Assembly: GCA_017646745.1 (NCBI GenBank)
Contig: JAGCLY010000047.1
Span: 1 to 47,879, forward strand
Reading direction: 5' to 3'
DNA length: 47,879 nt
DNA from: Clostridia bacterium
GTDB taxonomy: Bacteria; Bacillota; Clostridia; Oscillospirales; CAG-272
Shown here: in pieces, positions 38,266-47,217 of the stretch
Numbering within the stretch: position 1 is the first letter of the stretch
Layout of the letters: each line of letters begins with the position of its first letter
Notes under the pieces: model-generated
What the model was told of the DNA's origin: nothing
The model's input: the letters and a program-made list of their open reading frames with translations, nothing else
Database searches by the model: none
Program-made: the position numbers and the translations under genes

Positions 38266-40848
38266 TTACTTCATATAGCTTTCTATTTTCTCACGAATGA
38301 GCTTCAGCGTATCGAGAATTTCGGCATAAAACTCCCTTGCGCTGACACGCAGACCACCGTTGCCGAGAATAATAAGCTGCTCCTGATAGTCGGATGTGAC
38401 TACCCTGACGCTATGCTCATCGGCAAGATCATATGTGGTGCGCTCAATATAAGCGTCGGCAGTTTGCGACTCCTTTGTATATATGACGGTCACGGGGCCG
38501 ATATGCTCTACACTTCCCTCTCCGCCACGGCGCTTGTATGCATCAAAGGCAATAATAACCCTGCATTTGCGGAAGGCGGCATAGTCACACATAAGACGTG
38601 TCAGCACGTCCCTCGCCCTGGCAATATCGCTCTCGGCGGCACGGCGCAGCTCGTCTATGGCAAAGAGGAAATTATAGCCATCGATTATTACGTATTCCTC
38701 GCCCTTTGGCTTAAGCTTTTTAGGGCGCTCACGCTTTTCGGCGGTGGGTGCGGAATTCTCCCGTCTTTCGCTGACTGTGCGCTTCTTGATCTTACCGTAG
38801 GTGCTCTCAAAGATGCGCATAAGCTCCTTATCCTCCTCCACGGTGCCACGGTAGTCAAGCTTTTTCGGTACTCTGACGGACACCGTCTGCTCGGCTATCT
38901 CCTTGGACACGCCGGTGGGGGTTATATGCATAAGCTCATCAGCCTCGTCCCAAGGAACGGCATAACCCGATCCACCCTTACAGAACACACTGCCGGCAGG
39001 ATTGCGCTCGTCAAGCTCGGGGGAATATCCCCTCTGCGCCATAACCTCATCGGTGTTATGACAGGGCATATACGGGCCGACTGTAAGGGCGATCCTTCCC
39101 TCTCCACGGGTATATGCGCGAAGCTCGCTTGCATAGGAGCGCATGGTTGCAACAGGACAGTTGCCCTCAAGAATAGCCGTATGCTCGTTTATCTCAGGCG
39201 GCATGGCGGTGCCATGCATAGATGTAATATCATTCATCAGTCTGCCAAGATTATCTCTAGGCAGCTCAATACGGAAGTCAAAGGTAGGCTCAAGCAGCAC
39301 GGCATCCGACTTCATAAGTCCCTGCCTAACGGCACGGTAGGTTGCCTGGCGGAAGTCACCGCCCTCGGTATGCTTAAGATGCGCCTTGCCTGCGGTGAGA
39401 GTGATCTTCACGTCGGTAAGTGGCGCTCCGATAAGCACTCCGCGGTGCACCCGCTCCTCTATATGCGTTATAATAAGCCTCTGCCAATTAAGGCTGAGGG
39501 TGTCGGTTTCACACTCGGTAGCACTGATTATTCCGCTGCCCTCAGGCATAGGATCAATGCGCAGATGCACCTCGGCATAATGACGAAGCGGCTCAAAATG
39601 GCCTGCGCCGTACACGCTGTCAGCAACAGTTTCCTTGTACAGTATCTCACCCTCGTCAAAATCCACCTCGATGCCAAATCGGTCGGCAATCACACGGCGA
39701 AGCACCTCAATCTGTATTTCGCCCATCAGTCGCACACGGATCTCGTGAGTTGCGCTCTCGTAATTCATAGCAAGGCTGGGATCCTCCTCCGAAAGCGCCA
39801 TAATACGCATATAGGTTTCGTAGGGGTTAGCATCCTTAGGCAGGATAATACGGTAGTCAAGGACGGGAGAGAGAGTCTGGGTTTCAGACGGCTCAAATCC
39901 AATGCCCATTCCCACACGGGTAGAGGTGGGGCCAAGCACGGCGCACACGCTTCCTGCGCTTACAGCAGATGCGCTCTTATATTTATCGCCCGAATAGAGC
40001 CTTATTTCCTCAATTTTCTCGGTCACACTCTCGCCCGAGGGCAGAGTTATCTCAATGCTATCCTTAGTTTTAAGACTGCCGCCGGTTACCTTCAGGTATG
40101 TAAGCCGCTTACCCTGCGGATCACGGCTGATCTTATAGATCTTAGCGCCAAAAAGGCTGTCGGAATACTGCTTTTCCATACTGTATTTATCAAGTCCAAG
40201 CAGCAGCTCCTCTACACCCTTCATTTTAAGGGCAGAGCCGAAGAAGCAGGGGTAAATACGCTTCTTGGCAACAGATGCGGTAATATTGTCCACCGAAATA
40301 GATTCATTAAGGAAAAATTCATCCATCAGACGCACGTCCTGGGAGGCGCAGGCCTCATAAAACTCGAAGGACGTGTCGTTTGAGAAATCAACCACACGGC
40401 TTGACAGATTACATCGCAGCTCGTCCAGCAGCTGTGCCCTGGTGCGATCGGCAATATCAAGCTTGTTTACAAAAATAAAGGTAGGTATCCCCTTAGCAGA
40501 GAGAAGATGCCAAAGAGTCTTGGTATGAGCAGTAACACCGTCAGTGGCGCTTATCACAAGAATGGCGTAGTCCTGCACCGACAGCGCCCTCTCGGCCTCG
40601 CAGGAAAAATCAATATGGCCGGGCGTGTCGATGAGGGTGATATGGGTGTCTCCCCACTCCAGCGTAGCCTGTTTTGAAAAAATAGTTATGCCCCTTTCCC
40701 TCTCCAGCGAGTGGGTGTCGAGAAAGGCATCACGCTTATCCACACGTCCAAGATGCATAATATTGCCCGAGGAAAAGAGCAGGCCCTCGGAAAGAGTGGT
40801 CTTACCTGCATCAACATGTGCTAAAATTCCGACCGTCAGTCTTTTCAT
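38266..40848 (-). CDS. TetM/EF-G-like GTPase fused to a YacP/Rae1-like NYN nuclease domain
   Basis: This 860-residue cytoplasmic protein. Residues 1-~660 are a translational GTPase of the ribosome-protection (TetM/TetO) type: P-loop AHVDAGKTT (10-18), RGITI (52-56), DTPGH (74-78), NKLD (128-131), domain II (~230-310) and the EF-G-like III-V region. A charged linker (~665-715) leads to an NYN/PIN-like domain (~718-845) with IDGYN (D723), AFDAY (D769), TADAYIE (D798) and TSDYQ (D820), matching YacP. The Bacillus YacP protein (Rae1) is a ribosome-dependent mRNA endonuclease of the A site. TetM-like proteins bind the same site. Tetracycline resistance is not implied. It follows the GNAT gene by 46 nt, in the response regulator-kinase operon. 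Confidence 0.92.
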   Translation of the reverse strand: MKRLTVGILAHVDAGKTTLSEGLLFSSGNIMHLGRVDKRDAFLDTHSLERERGITIFSKQATLEWGDTHITLIDTPGHIDFSCEAERALSVQDYAILVISATDGVTAHTKTLWHLLSAKGIPTFIFVNKLDIADRTRAQLLDELRCNLSSRVVDFSNDTSFEFYEACASQDVRLMDEFFLNESISVDNITASVAKKRIYPCFFGSALKMKGVEELLLGLDKYSMEKQYSDSLFGAKIYKISRDPQGKRLTYLKVTGGSLKTKDSIEITLPSGESVTEKIEEIRLYSGDKYKSASAVSAGSVCAVLGPTSTRVGMGIGFEPSETQTLSPVLDYRIILPKDANPYETYMRIMALSEEDPSLAMNYESATHEIRVRLMGEIQIEVLRRVIADRFGIEVDFDEGEILYKETVADSVYGAGHFEPLRHYAEVHLRIDPMPEGSGIISATECETDTLSLNWQRLIITHIEERVHRGVLIGAPLTDVKITLTAGKAHLKHTEGGDFRQATYRAVRQGLMKSDAVLLEPTFDFRIELPRDNLGRLMNDITSMHGTAMPPEINEHTAILEGNCPVATMRSYASELRAYTRGEGRIALTVGPYMPCHNTDEVMAQRGYSPELDERNPAGSVFCKGGSGYAVPWDEADELMHITPTGVSKEIAEQTVSVRVPKKLDYRGTVEEDKELMRIFESTYGKIKKRTVSERRENSAPTAEKRERPKKLKPKGEEYVIIDGYNFLFAIDELRRAAESDIARARDVLTRLMCDYAAFRKCRVIIAFDAYKRRGGEGSVEHIGPVTVIYTKESQTADAYIERTTYDLADEHSVRVVTSDYQEQLIILGNGGLRVSAREFYAEILDTLKLIREKIESYMK

Positions 40849-40894
40849 TTTGCCTCTCCTTTCCTCATTTTTTGCTCAATATGTCATCTTTGAT

Positions 40895-41806
40895 TTACAT
40901 TTCAATTTCAAATCTTACTTCTTCGTAGTTTCTAGAGGTAGGACGAAGAACCTTGCCTGTCATAGCAAGGGACGCACGGTTGTCAGCATAGACCGATGCG
41001 CGAAGCTTGATAAGACCAAGTCGACCAGCAAGGATCTTAAGACAACGCAGAGCCTCTGCTCCATAACCCCTACGGCGGAACTCGGGCAGAATACGCACCG
41101 CACAGTCACATCCGCCCATACGGTCGAAGTAATAGAGCGTTGCCTCGCCCACGAACTGTCCGTCGGCTCTCACCGCAAGGCAGAGGGCGGCGCTGCGATA
41201 AAACTCCGACTCGGCGCTCTCACGGAAATAAGAGTCCACGGGATCAGCCTCATCCTCGCTGTAATCATAGCCCCACAGCTCGTTAGACTCCTTATCCTTA
41301 CACAGTCGGGCGTAGTCAGCGTCATCCTCCTCGGTAAAGGGAGTAAGGGCTACACCAAAACTACCGTAATACTCCGGTATCTCCTCCACCAGCTCCAGCT
41401 CGCTATGCACCCTGACACGGTAAAAGCTGTTGCTTGGCTGGGTGCTCTCAAGGCTGAGATGGCGGAAATTTATTATCAGATCAGCAAGATCACCCTGACG
41501 AACGCTGTCGTACACAAGGGGGATCTCCTCCTTTACCGCATAGGCACGGATATCCATTGCGGCGGCGAGGCCGTCTGCCTCATCGCAAAGGGGGGTGGGA
41601 TAAATAAATCTGTACTCCCCGTCGTAAATTCTCATCAAAAGACAGCCGTAGCTATGGGTAACGGCATACTCGGTATCCGCATCATCCTCAAGGTGGATGG
41701 TCATAATATCGGAGGCAAGCGTCAGGTCTGCGGTGGGATAGGTCTCGGCTATATCTACGAGAAGATTATCTCTTACCTCTTCGGTAAGTATCTTAAAAGA
41801 AATCAT
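40895..41806 (-). CDS. GNAT family N-acetyltransferase
   Basis: This 303-residue protein has a C-terminal GNAT domain (~150-300) with FVGEATLYYF and the acetyl-CoA loop ILPEFRRRGYGAEALR (~239-254). The N-terminal ~145 residues form an unrecognised alpha/beta domain rich in acidic residues, perhaps a degenerate GNAT repeat. The acceptor is unknown. The ATG is 4 nt after the histidine kinase stop, with AAGGA upstream. The gene is co-transcribed with the kinase. Confidence 0.88.
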   Translation of the reverse strand: MISFKILTEEVRDNLLVDIAETYPTADLTLASDIMTIHLEDDADTEYAVTHSYGCLLMRIYDGEYRFIYPTPLCDEADGLAAAMDIRAYAVKEEIPLVYDSVRQGDLADLIINFRHLSLESTQPSNSFYRVRVHSELELVEEIPEYYGSFGVALTPFTEEDDADYARLCKDKESNELWGYDYSEDEADPVDSYFRESAESEFYRSAALCLAVRADGQFVGEATLYYFDRMGGCDCAVRILPEFRRRGYGAEALRCLKILAGRLGLIKLRASVYADNRASLAMTGKVLRPTSRNYEEVRFEIEM

Positions 41807-41810
41807 TTTC

Positions 41811-43211
41811 TTATTCCTTTGGCTTTATAACGGATATGGTAAGACGGCAAATGAAATAATCGCCGTCGTTTTTGTACTCAAATCTATCAGCAACGAGAGA
41901 GCCGAGACGAACGCAGGTCTTAAGACCGATTCCGTTGCTCTCCGCCCCGTCGGTGTCGGTGCATATTTTGTTTTTACATTCAATCACCAGCTTATCAGAC
42001 CAAACACCGTAGGTAAATCTAATAGGCTCGGACATATCGGCATACTTGCGCATATTAGAAAAAATGTTGTCGATTATACGCATAAGGTTGGGCGCATCGG
42101 TGCGTATCAGACTACCCTCTGCAAGATCTCCGCCAGTCCTGTCAAAGCCGATCGTATATCCCATCTCACGCATAAGCACCAGATGCTCAGCAAAGAGCTG
42201 ATCAAACAGCGTCCTTGCATCGTACTCATCAAGAGTAATGGCCTTTTCAGCATCGCCAAAGGCAAGCGAATACTTAAGCATATCGTCTGCCAGCCCCTTA
42301 AGACGCAGGGCGGTGCTTTCGGTAGCGGTAACATATCCATCCATAGTCTCGTCAAGCTCGGGATGCTTTTTCATCATCTCTATATATCCCATAAGGACGG
42401 TCAGGGGGGTACGGATATCGTGGGAAATAGAGGAGATAAGCTCGGTATTGGCCTCTCTTGCATCTTGCTCATTCTTAATGTGCTCAAGCATTCTTTGCCT
42501 CATCTGCTCAACCTTGCCGGACAGATTTGTTATCTCGTCCGCACCCTCGCTGACGATAACGTAGTTCATATCAATCTCGGATACGATGGTAACGTCACTC
42601 TCAAATCGCTTGATACGGTCGATAAGCCCCCTGACGTATCCTACCAGCGAAAGAACGAACACCGCTATGGCAAGGACGACAGAAAAGATGTTTACCACAC
42701 GGTAATACATATTCTCGGTGTACTCGGCAATCGCTACGATAACACGGCTGCCGGCAAGACGTATGGCAAAATATCCACCACGCTCTGCTGCATCAACCAG
42801 GGTATCGTGGTTAAGGGCGTCGTCTATTTTCGAGCCCGAGAACTCGGTCAATCGGTCGTTTGGCGAGGGCTCGAGCGTAGGACCCGGCATATAAGGATCG
42901 CCCGGCTGTCGTTGATAAACGAGAATATACACGTAAGGGTTGTCACGAACCCAGTCGGAGATTCTCTCGATATTTTTTTCTTCAATATTATTTTCATCAA
43001 CAAATCTCTGCAGATCGTCGATATAATCCTCACAGCGCTCCGAACGACTCACAGGACTTGCAAACTGTACGGCGATAAAGTAATAGCTGACCATCATCAC
43101 CACCAGCCATACGGAAACGGCAACCACAGCGCCCCTTGCCAGGCTGTACAGCATTCCTATGTAAAGCGAGCCGTGCTTCGGCACACCGCTGTTTTCTTTA
43201 TACTCAGTCAA
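41811..43211 (-). CDS. Sensor histidine kinase
   Basis: This 466-residue membrane kinase. Helix 1 (~25-48) and helix 2 (~175-198) flank a ~125-residue extracellular sensor region. A HAMP linker, a HisKA domain with SSISHDIRTPL (phospho-acceptor His) and a HATPase domain with NIFSNMRKYA (N box) and GIGLKTC (G2) follow. I start at TTG 43211, in the last codons of the response regulator and with AAAGGG upstream; upstream ATGs belong to the regulator's coding sequence. It is co-transcribed with an amber-interrupted response regulator, GNAT and GTPase-NYN genes. The ligand is unknown. Confidence 0.88.
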   Translation of the reverse strand: MTEYKENSGVPKHGSLYIGMLYSLARGAVVAVSVWLVVMMVSYYFIAVQFASPVSRSERCEDYIDDLQRFVDENNIEEKNIERISDWVRDNPYVYILVYQRQPGDPYMPGPTLEPSPNDRLTEFSGSKIDDALNHDTLVDAAERGGYFAIRLAGSRVIVAIAEYTENMYYRVVNIFSVVLAIAVFVLSLVGYVRGLIDRIKRFESDVTIVSEIDMNYVIVSEGADEITNLSGKVEQMRQRMLEHIKNEQDAREANTELISSISHDIRTPLTVLMGYIEMMKKHPELDETMDGYVTATESTALRLKGLADDMLKYSLAFGDAEKAITLDEYDARTLFDQLFAEHLVLMREMGYTIGFDRTGGDLAEGSLIRTDAPNLMRIIDNIFSNMRKYADMSEPIRFTYGVWSDKLVIECKNKICTDTDGAESNGIGLKTCVRLGSLVADRFEYKNDGDYFICRLTISVIKPKE

Positions 43212-43893
43212 TTTGATATCCCTTTCCCCATACGGTGCGGATGATCTTGGGAGAGGATGCATCCTCCTCAAGCTTTCTTCTAAGGTTAAGAATATGAACG
43301 GTGATAGTGTTGTTTGACGAGGGCATAGCTATCTCATGCCAAACGTTCTCGTAGAGCTGGCCGGGGCTGACTACCTTGCCCCTATTCTTGGCAAGATAAA
43401 TAAGCATGTCCATCTCCTTGTCACGTATATCAATGGGGTTGCCGTTCTTAGTAACCTAACGGGTGTCGGGCATAAGCACAACACCGCCCCACAGGCGAAT
43501 GGCATCGCCGGTATTTTCCTTAGCGCTGTAGCTGTTATAACGGCGGGTAAGCGCCTCCACCTTCATAAGCAGCTCACGGGAGGAAAAGGGCTTGATGAGA
43601 TAATCATCGCCGCCACCCGAATAGGCCTGCTCCTTATCACTCTCCATAGATCTGGCAGTAAGGAAAAGCACAGGCAGGGTGGAAAACTCACGAATTTTCT
43701 TGGTCGCCTCAATACCGTTCATAACCGGCATCATAATGTCCATAATGCAGAGGTCTATAGATCTGTCCTCACGCACAGCTATCACCGCACGCTCGCCGTC
43801 GCCTGCCTCCACAATCTCGTGGCCGGCATTCTCAAGCAGCAGCTTCAGCACCTTTCTTATCTCAATCTCGTCGTCTACTATAAGTATTCTCAT
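43204..43893 (-). pseudogene. OmpR/PhoB-type response regulator interrupted by an in-frame TAG
   Basis: The frame encodes a receiver domain (1-~118; DDE, the phospho-acceptor Asp in CIMDIMMP and Lys in LIKPF). A linker ends PDTR, then TAG (43458-43456), then, without a frameshift, VTKNGNPIDIRDKE and a complete winged-helix DNA-binding domain (WHEIAMPSSNNTITVHILNLRRKL) to TGA. A single CAG or GAG to TAG change explains it. AAGGAG followed by an ATG 6 nt later (43407) could allow separate translation of the DNA-binding half. Alternatives are a true pseudogene, suppression or a sequencing error. The start has AAAGGAG 8 nt upstream. The stop overlaps the kinase start by 8 nt. Confidence 0.85.
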
Positions 43894-43933
43894 CAGCCTA
43901 TCTCCTTTTATTTTTCCAAAGGGGTACACTATA

Positions 43934-43959
43934 CCATTATAATTATCCATTATAATTAT
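43934..43959. repeat. Two perfect 13-bp direct repeats upstream of the response regulator
   Basis: CCATTATAATTAT occurs twice, back to back (43934-43946 and 43947-43959), 41 bp upstream of the regulator's ATG. OmpR/PhoB-type regulators bind tandem direct repeats, so this may be the autoregulatory site. It also supplies TATAAT-like -10 boxes on the minus strand. Confidence 0.65.
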
Positions 43960-44035
43960 AACATAAAATATTTATAAATGCAACAGGCGAAATATTAAGT
44001 ATTATTATTTTTATAATTCAACCTTCATCTTTGGG

Positions 44036-44064
44036 TTGATATGCGACAGACGATATGATATAAT
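44036..44064 (+). promoter_or_regulatory. Promoter of the TIR-LRR gene
   Basis: TTGATA (44036-44041), 17 bp, TATAAT (44059-44064), 30 bp before the start codon. Confidence 0.87.
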
Positions 44065-44094
44065 ATTATCAATCCGAGAAAGGGAGATTTCACT

Positions 44095-46284
44095 ATGAGC
44101 GATGTCAAACGAACATTCCATGATTTATCCTTTGATAACAAGCTTAACATTATCAGCGATTATCTGGATTCTATACGCGAGACCGATAACACTGATCTGC
44201 TTAACGAGAGAATGGAGTGGCTACGCCGCCATATTCCGGCATACGATAAGAAGGATGGGCAAAGCTACGTTTTTATTTCTTATTCTCACAGGGATTTTAA
44301 GCAGGTGTATAACGATCTGGCGTTTTTCTCATACAACGCAAGAAAAAGAGTGCGCTTTTGGTATGACGAGGGTCTGCCTGCAGGTGACGACTGGTTTATT
44401 ACCGCCGAAAAATATATGAATGACCCATGCTGTGTGGGTGTAGTATTTTACCTCAGCGAGAATCTGCTTCGCAGTCCCTCCGTGTTGCAGGAGATACAGC
44501 TGGCAAAGAGTCTGGGCAAGCCATACTTTACCATATCTCTTGAAAACAATAAATTCTGTGCAGAGGACTTTTTGGATCGCGAGAAGGATGCCAAACTGCT
44601 CTCCGAGGTAGAGTCGGTATTCCCGAGGAGCGATACCTCCGTGGCTATAGGTAGCAGCGCCGATGATATTTTTGACCTTCCGGAAAAAATAGTTTTCTAC
44701 GATGACAAATACGAAAATGCCTTGTACCGAATCGAAAAGATTGAAGATACCTTTAGCGTAGTTGAGGAGCTGATGCCCGATTTTATCTGCGAGGACACTG
44801 AGGACGGTCTTTCGATTGTAGGTTATCAGGGAAATGACAGTTCTATATATATTCCGGACCGCATAGGCGGGAAAAGGGTGGTTGAAATCAAGGCGGCCTT
44901 TGACAACGCAACCGAAATATTTATTCCCTACACGGTAAAAAGAATTCTGCCCGTAAAAACCGTAGAAAAAAAGGGGTCGAAGTCCATGGCTGTTTTCGGT
45001 CATGCATCAAGCCTTAGCTCCATATCAGTGGATGAGAGAAACGAGAGCTTTTACAGCAAGGACGGGGTTTTGTACCATAAAAACGGCACCCTTGTCCGCA
45101 TACCGAGAAATCATCCCTGGGATGACGCATTGCTTGAGGGTGTAAATACCATAGGTCACAGCGCTTTTTTTGAATACGGTGAGTATTTTCCAACAATTTC
45201 CCTGCCCGAAACCGTAACGCATATAGAGGATTATGCTTTTGCTTACACAAAGGTTATGTCCATCGACATGGAAGAGGGCCTGAAGAGTATCGGGGCGTTC
45301 GCATTTGCGCACTGTACATCCTACATGCCCCTTACCACACCGTACTCACTTGAGAGCATCGGCTCCCACGCCTTTACCTATGCCGACTGCGAGGCTATTT
45401 TCCTAGAAAGCAAGTACATAAAAGAGGTTCCCGACCACGTGTTTTGGGGCGCAACCGCAGATACGATGAGCATTCCCGATGGAACAGAAATAATTCACGA
45501 AAATGCCTTTGGCTGGTGTCGACGTCTAAGAATAATTGAATTGCCAAAGGGACTGCGTGTGATAGAATCGGGAGCATTTACCGAATGTAAAAGTCTTTAC
45601 AGCATAAGGCTGCCAAAAAGCGTGGAATATATGGCGCGCTCGGCATTTTCAACCTCGCTGTTTGCTAAATATCTTGACGAGCATGCGCAATGCCCGCTGA
45701 AATACATACTGTATGACGGCGGATCGAGAGCCATGTACTATTTCCGTATGAGAAACAATCTGGAAAACACAGATTATCCCGACATACTTATACCGAGAGA
45801 TCAGTGGCTGAAGCGAATTGCGGTAAGGATAAAAATTACCGCCAGAAATCGCATTATTGATCTGGCGGAAAAGATGAAAGCTCCGAAGCAAGAAAAAGAA
45901 AAGAAAAACGGCTCTATTTTAAGCCACATAAGCTTAACAACCTTGCTGACTTTTATTCTCAGCTTTATCACGTTCTTTATTGCCGAGATGCGCCACCTTG
46001 CCTTCGGTATTCCGGAGGATTGGGTATACTATACCTTATGCGCGGTGGGCGCGCTGATACTGTTCTACAGCAGTAATCACTTGTATTGGACATACACGGT
46101 AACAAGGCATAAAAGCAAAATAAAAAAAGGAGAAAGCACCGACTTTCTTACGGCTATATGCAACATTGTATCAACCGGCATGATATTTATTATTCTGTTT
46201 GACATTATTGCCATCCTGCTGACCTCGGGTATATTCAACCTGAATATTTTTAAAGACCTGATAAACGAAATAGCAAATAAGTAA
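44095..46284 (+). CDS. TIR domain, BspA-type LRRs and C-terminal membrane helices
   Basis: This 729-residue protein has a short helical N-terminus (1-50) and a TIR domain (~57-150) with YVFISYSHRD, the BB-loop WYDEGLPAGDDW and a candidate catalytic Glu at 133 (VLQEIQLAKS). A linker (~150-240) is followed by LRR_5 repeats (~243-525; e.g. SIPDGTEIIHENAFGWC). A basic segment (~575-605) leads to three or four membrane helices (~612-630, ~645-660, ~690-710). With no signal peptide, the TIR and LRRs are probably cytoplasmic and tethered by the C-terminus. This is an arrangement like an inner-membrane immune receptor, but the role is inferred. GGGAG lies 8 nt before the ATG. Confidence 0.9.
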   Translation: MSDVKRTFHDLSFDNKLNIISDYLDSIRETDNTDLLNERMEWLRRHIPAYDKKDGQSYVFISYSHRDFKQVYNDLAFFSYNARKRVRFWYDEGLPAGDDWFITAEKYMNDPCCVGVVFYLSENLLRSPSVLQEIQLAKSLGKPYFTISLENNKFCAEDFLDREKDAKLLSEVESVFPRSDTSVAIGSSADDIFDLPEKIVFYDDKYENALYRIEKIEDTFSVVEELMPDFICEDTEDGLSIVGYQGNDSSIYIPDRIGGKRVVEIKAAFDNATEIFIPYTVKRILPVKTVEKKGSKSMAVFGHASSLSSISVDERNESFYSKDGVLYHKNGTLVRIPRNHPWDDALLEGVNTIGHSAFFEYGEYFPTISLPETVTHIEDYAFAYTKVMSIDMEEGLKSIGAFAFAHCTSYMPLTTPYSLESIGSHAFTYADCEAIFLESKYIKEVPDHVFWGATADTMSIPDGTEIIHENAFGWCRRLRIIELPKGLRVIESGAFTECKSLYSIRLPKSVEYMARSAFSTSLFAKYLDEHAQCPLKYILYDGGSRAMYYFRMRNNLENTDYPDILIPRDQWLKRIAVRIKITARNRIIDLAEKMKAPKQEKEKKNGSILSHISLTTLLTFILSFITFFIAEMRHLAFGIPEDWVYYTLCAVGALILFYSSNHLYWTYTVTRHKSKIKKGESTDFLTAICNIVSTGMIFIILFDIIAILLTSGIFNLNIFKDLINEIANK

Positions 46285-46290
46285 AATTTA

Positions 46291-46319
46291 AACCACTCGA
46301 TATCCGAGTGGTTTTTTGT
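46291..46319 (+). terminator. Terminator of the TIR-LRR gene
   Basis: AACCACTCG (46291-46299) pairs with CGAGTGGTT (46305-46313) and runs into T6. Confidence 0.92.
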
Positions 46320-46329
46320 AAAAAAAGAG

Positions 46330-46474
46330 CCCGCCGAACATTGCATCGTCGGGATAGACAGATTTAGGTGAAAAATGACGTTTACGACCGAAGCCGTATT
46401 TGCATACGGCGAGAGTTCAGCAAACGGCATTAGAAAAAGCCTCTAATTAATTCGAAGAAAACCCGTGGGTTTTC
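46330..46474. other. Structured non-coding element, possible dispersed repeat
   Basis: No gene is seen. The stretch contains CCCGCCGAAC...GTCGGG (46331-46352), a perfect hairpin GCCGTAT-TTGC-ATACGGC (46393-46410) and a perfect palindrome GAAAACCC-GT-GGGTTTTC (46457-46474). The hairpin core with flanking ACGACCGAA and GGCGAGAG looks like a repeat type I associate with clostridial metagenomes, but I cannot confirm it here. Confidence 0.4.
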
Positions 46475-46490
46475 AACATCTGTTTTTACA

Positions 46491-46520
46491 CAAAAAGCCC
46501 CGCTCTTATCGAGCAGGGCT
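46491..46520 (-). terminator. Terminator of rubrerythrin
   Basis: AGCCCCGCTC (46496-46505) pairs with GAGCAGGGCT (46511-46520, one mismatch) and reads into TTTTTGTG on the minus strand. Confidence 0.88.
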
Positions 46521-46578
46521 GTTGTTTTATTTAGGCTTTTATGCTTTTTCGTTTTCGCCAAATATGGCATCCCGAAAA

Positions 46579-47112
46579 TTAATAATTCTCCTTGCGAACC
46601 TCAAAGTAGCTCTGAGGATGAGCGCATACAGGGCAAGCGCCGGGAGCCTTGGTGCCCATTACAAGGTGACCGCAGTTACGGCACTCCCAGATGGTCATCT
46701 CGGACTTCTCAAATACCTGCTGAAGCTCTACGTTGGAAAGAAGCTTTCTGTATCTCTCCTCGTGAGCCTTCTCGATAGCTGCAACCATTCTGAACTGAGC
46801 AGCAAGAGCCTTGAAGCCCTCCTCCTCTGCTTCCTTAGCGAAGGTGTCATACATATCGGTCCACTCGTAGTTCTCGCCCTCTGCTGCTGCAAGAAGGTTA
46901 GCTGCGGTGTTGCTGAGGCCGCCGAGAGCCTTGAACCAGAGCTTTGCGTGCTCCTTCTCGTTGTTAGCGGTCTCCTCAAAGATAGCCGCGATCTGCTCGT
47001 AGCCCTCCTTCTTTGCTACAGATGCAAAGTAGGTGTACTTATTTCTTGCCTGAGACTCACCTGCGAAGGCGGTCATAAGATTCTGTTCGGTCTTTGTTCC
47101 CTTAAGATTCAT
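46579..47112 (-). CDS. rbr: Rubrerythrin
   Basis: This 177-residue protein has a ferritin-like four-helix domain (1-~135) with the diiron ligands in ESQARNKY (Glu19), [10 protein letters not shown] and [11 protein letters not shown]-terminal rubredoxin-like Fe(Cys)4 site follows: CRNCGH (~144) and CPVCAHP (~160). It reduces hydrogen peroxide with electrons from rubredoxin/NADH in anaerobes. AAAGGAG lies 8 nt before the ATG. The codons are those of highly expressed genes. It has its own promoter with a palindrome just upstream. Confidence 0.97.
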   Translation of the reverse strand: MNLKGTKTEQNLMTAFAGESQARNKYTYFASVAKKEGYEQIAAIFEETANNEKEHAKLWFKALGGLSNTAANLLAAAEGENYEWTDMYDTFAKEAEEEGFKALAAQFRMVAAIEKAHEERYRKLLSNVELQQVFEKSEMTIWECRNCGHLVMGTKAPGACPVCAHPQSYFEVRKENY

Positions 47113-47177
47113 TTTAAAATCTCCTTTTATGTTTTAAATATTATAATCAAATTTGCCGTGGTTTATTCCACATCATC

Positions 47178-47206
47178 ATTATAACATGGCAAAACGAAAA
47201 AATCAA
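47178..47206 (-). promoter_or_regulatory. Promoter of rubrerythrin
   Basis: TTGATT (47206-47201), 17 bp, TATAAT (47183-47178), minus strand. Confidence 0.88.
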
Positions 47207-47217
47207 CACTTTTTTTA

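Noticed and set aside
38413..40383. A 656-codon plus-strand open frame opposite the GTPase-NYN gene
   Set aside because: An antisense shadow created by codon bias. The minus-strand protein has clear motifs throughout.
38266..40848. Acquired tetracycline resistance gene
   Set aside because: The GTPase part is TetM-like, but the NYN fusion, the chromosomal operon and the lack of mobile element signs point to an intrinsic factor.
43204..43893. Amber recoding (for example pyrrolysine) to explain the response regulator
   Set aside because: The ZIP gene ends with TAG, no pyl genes are visible, and only one gene is affected, so a nonsense change is simpler.
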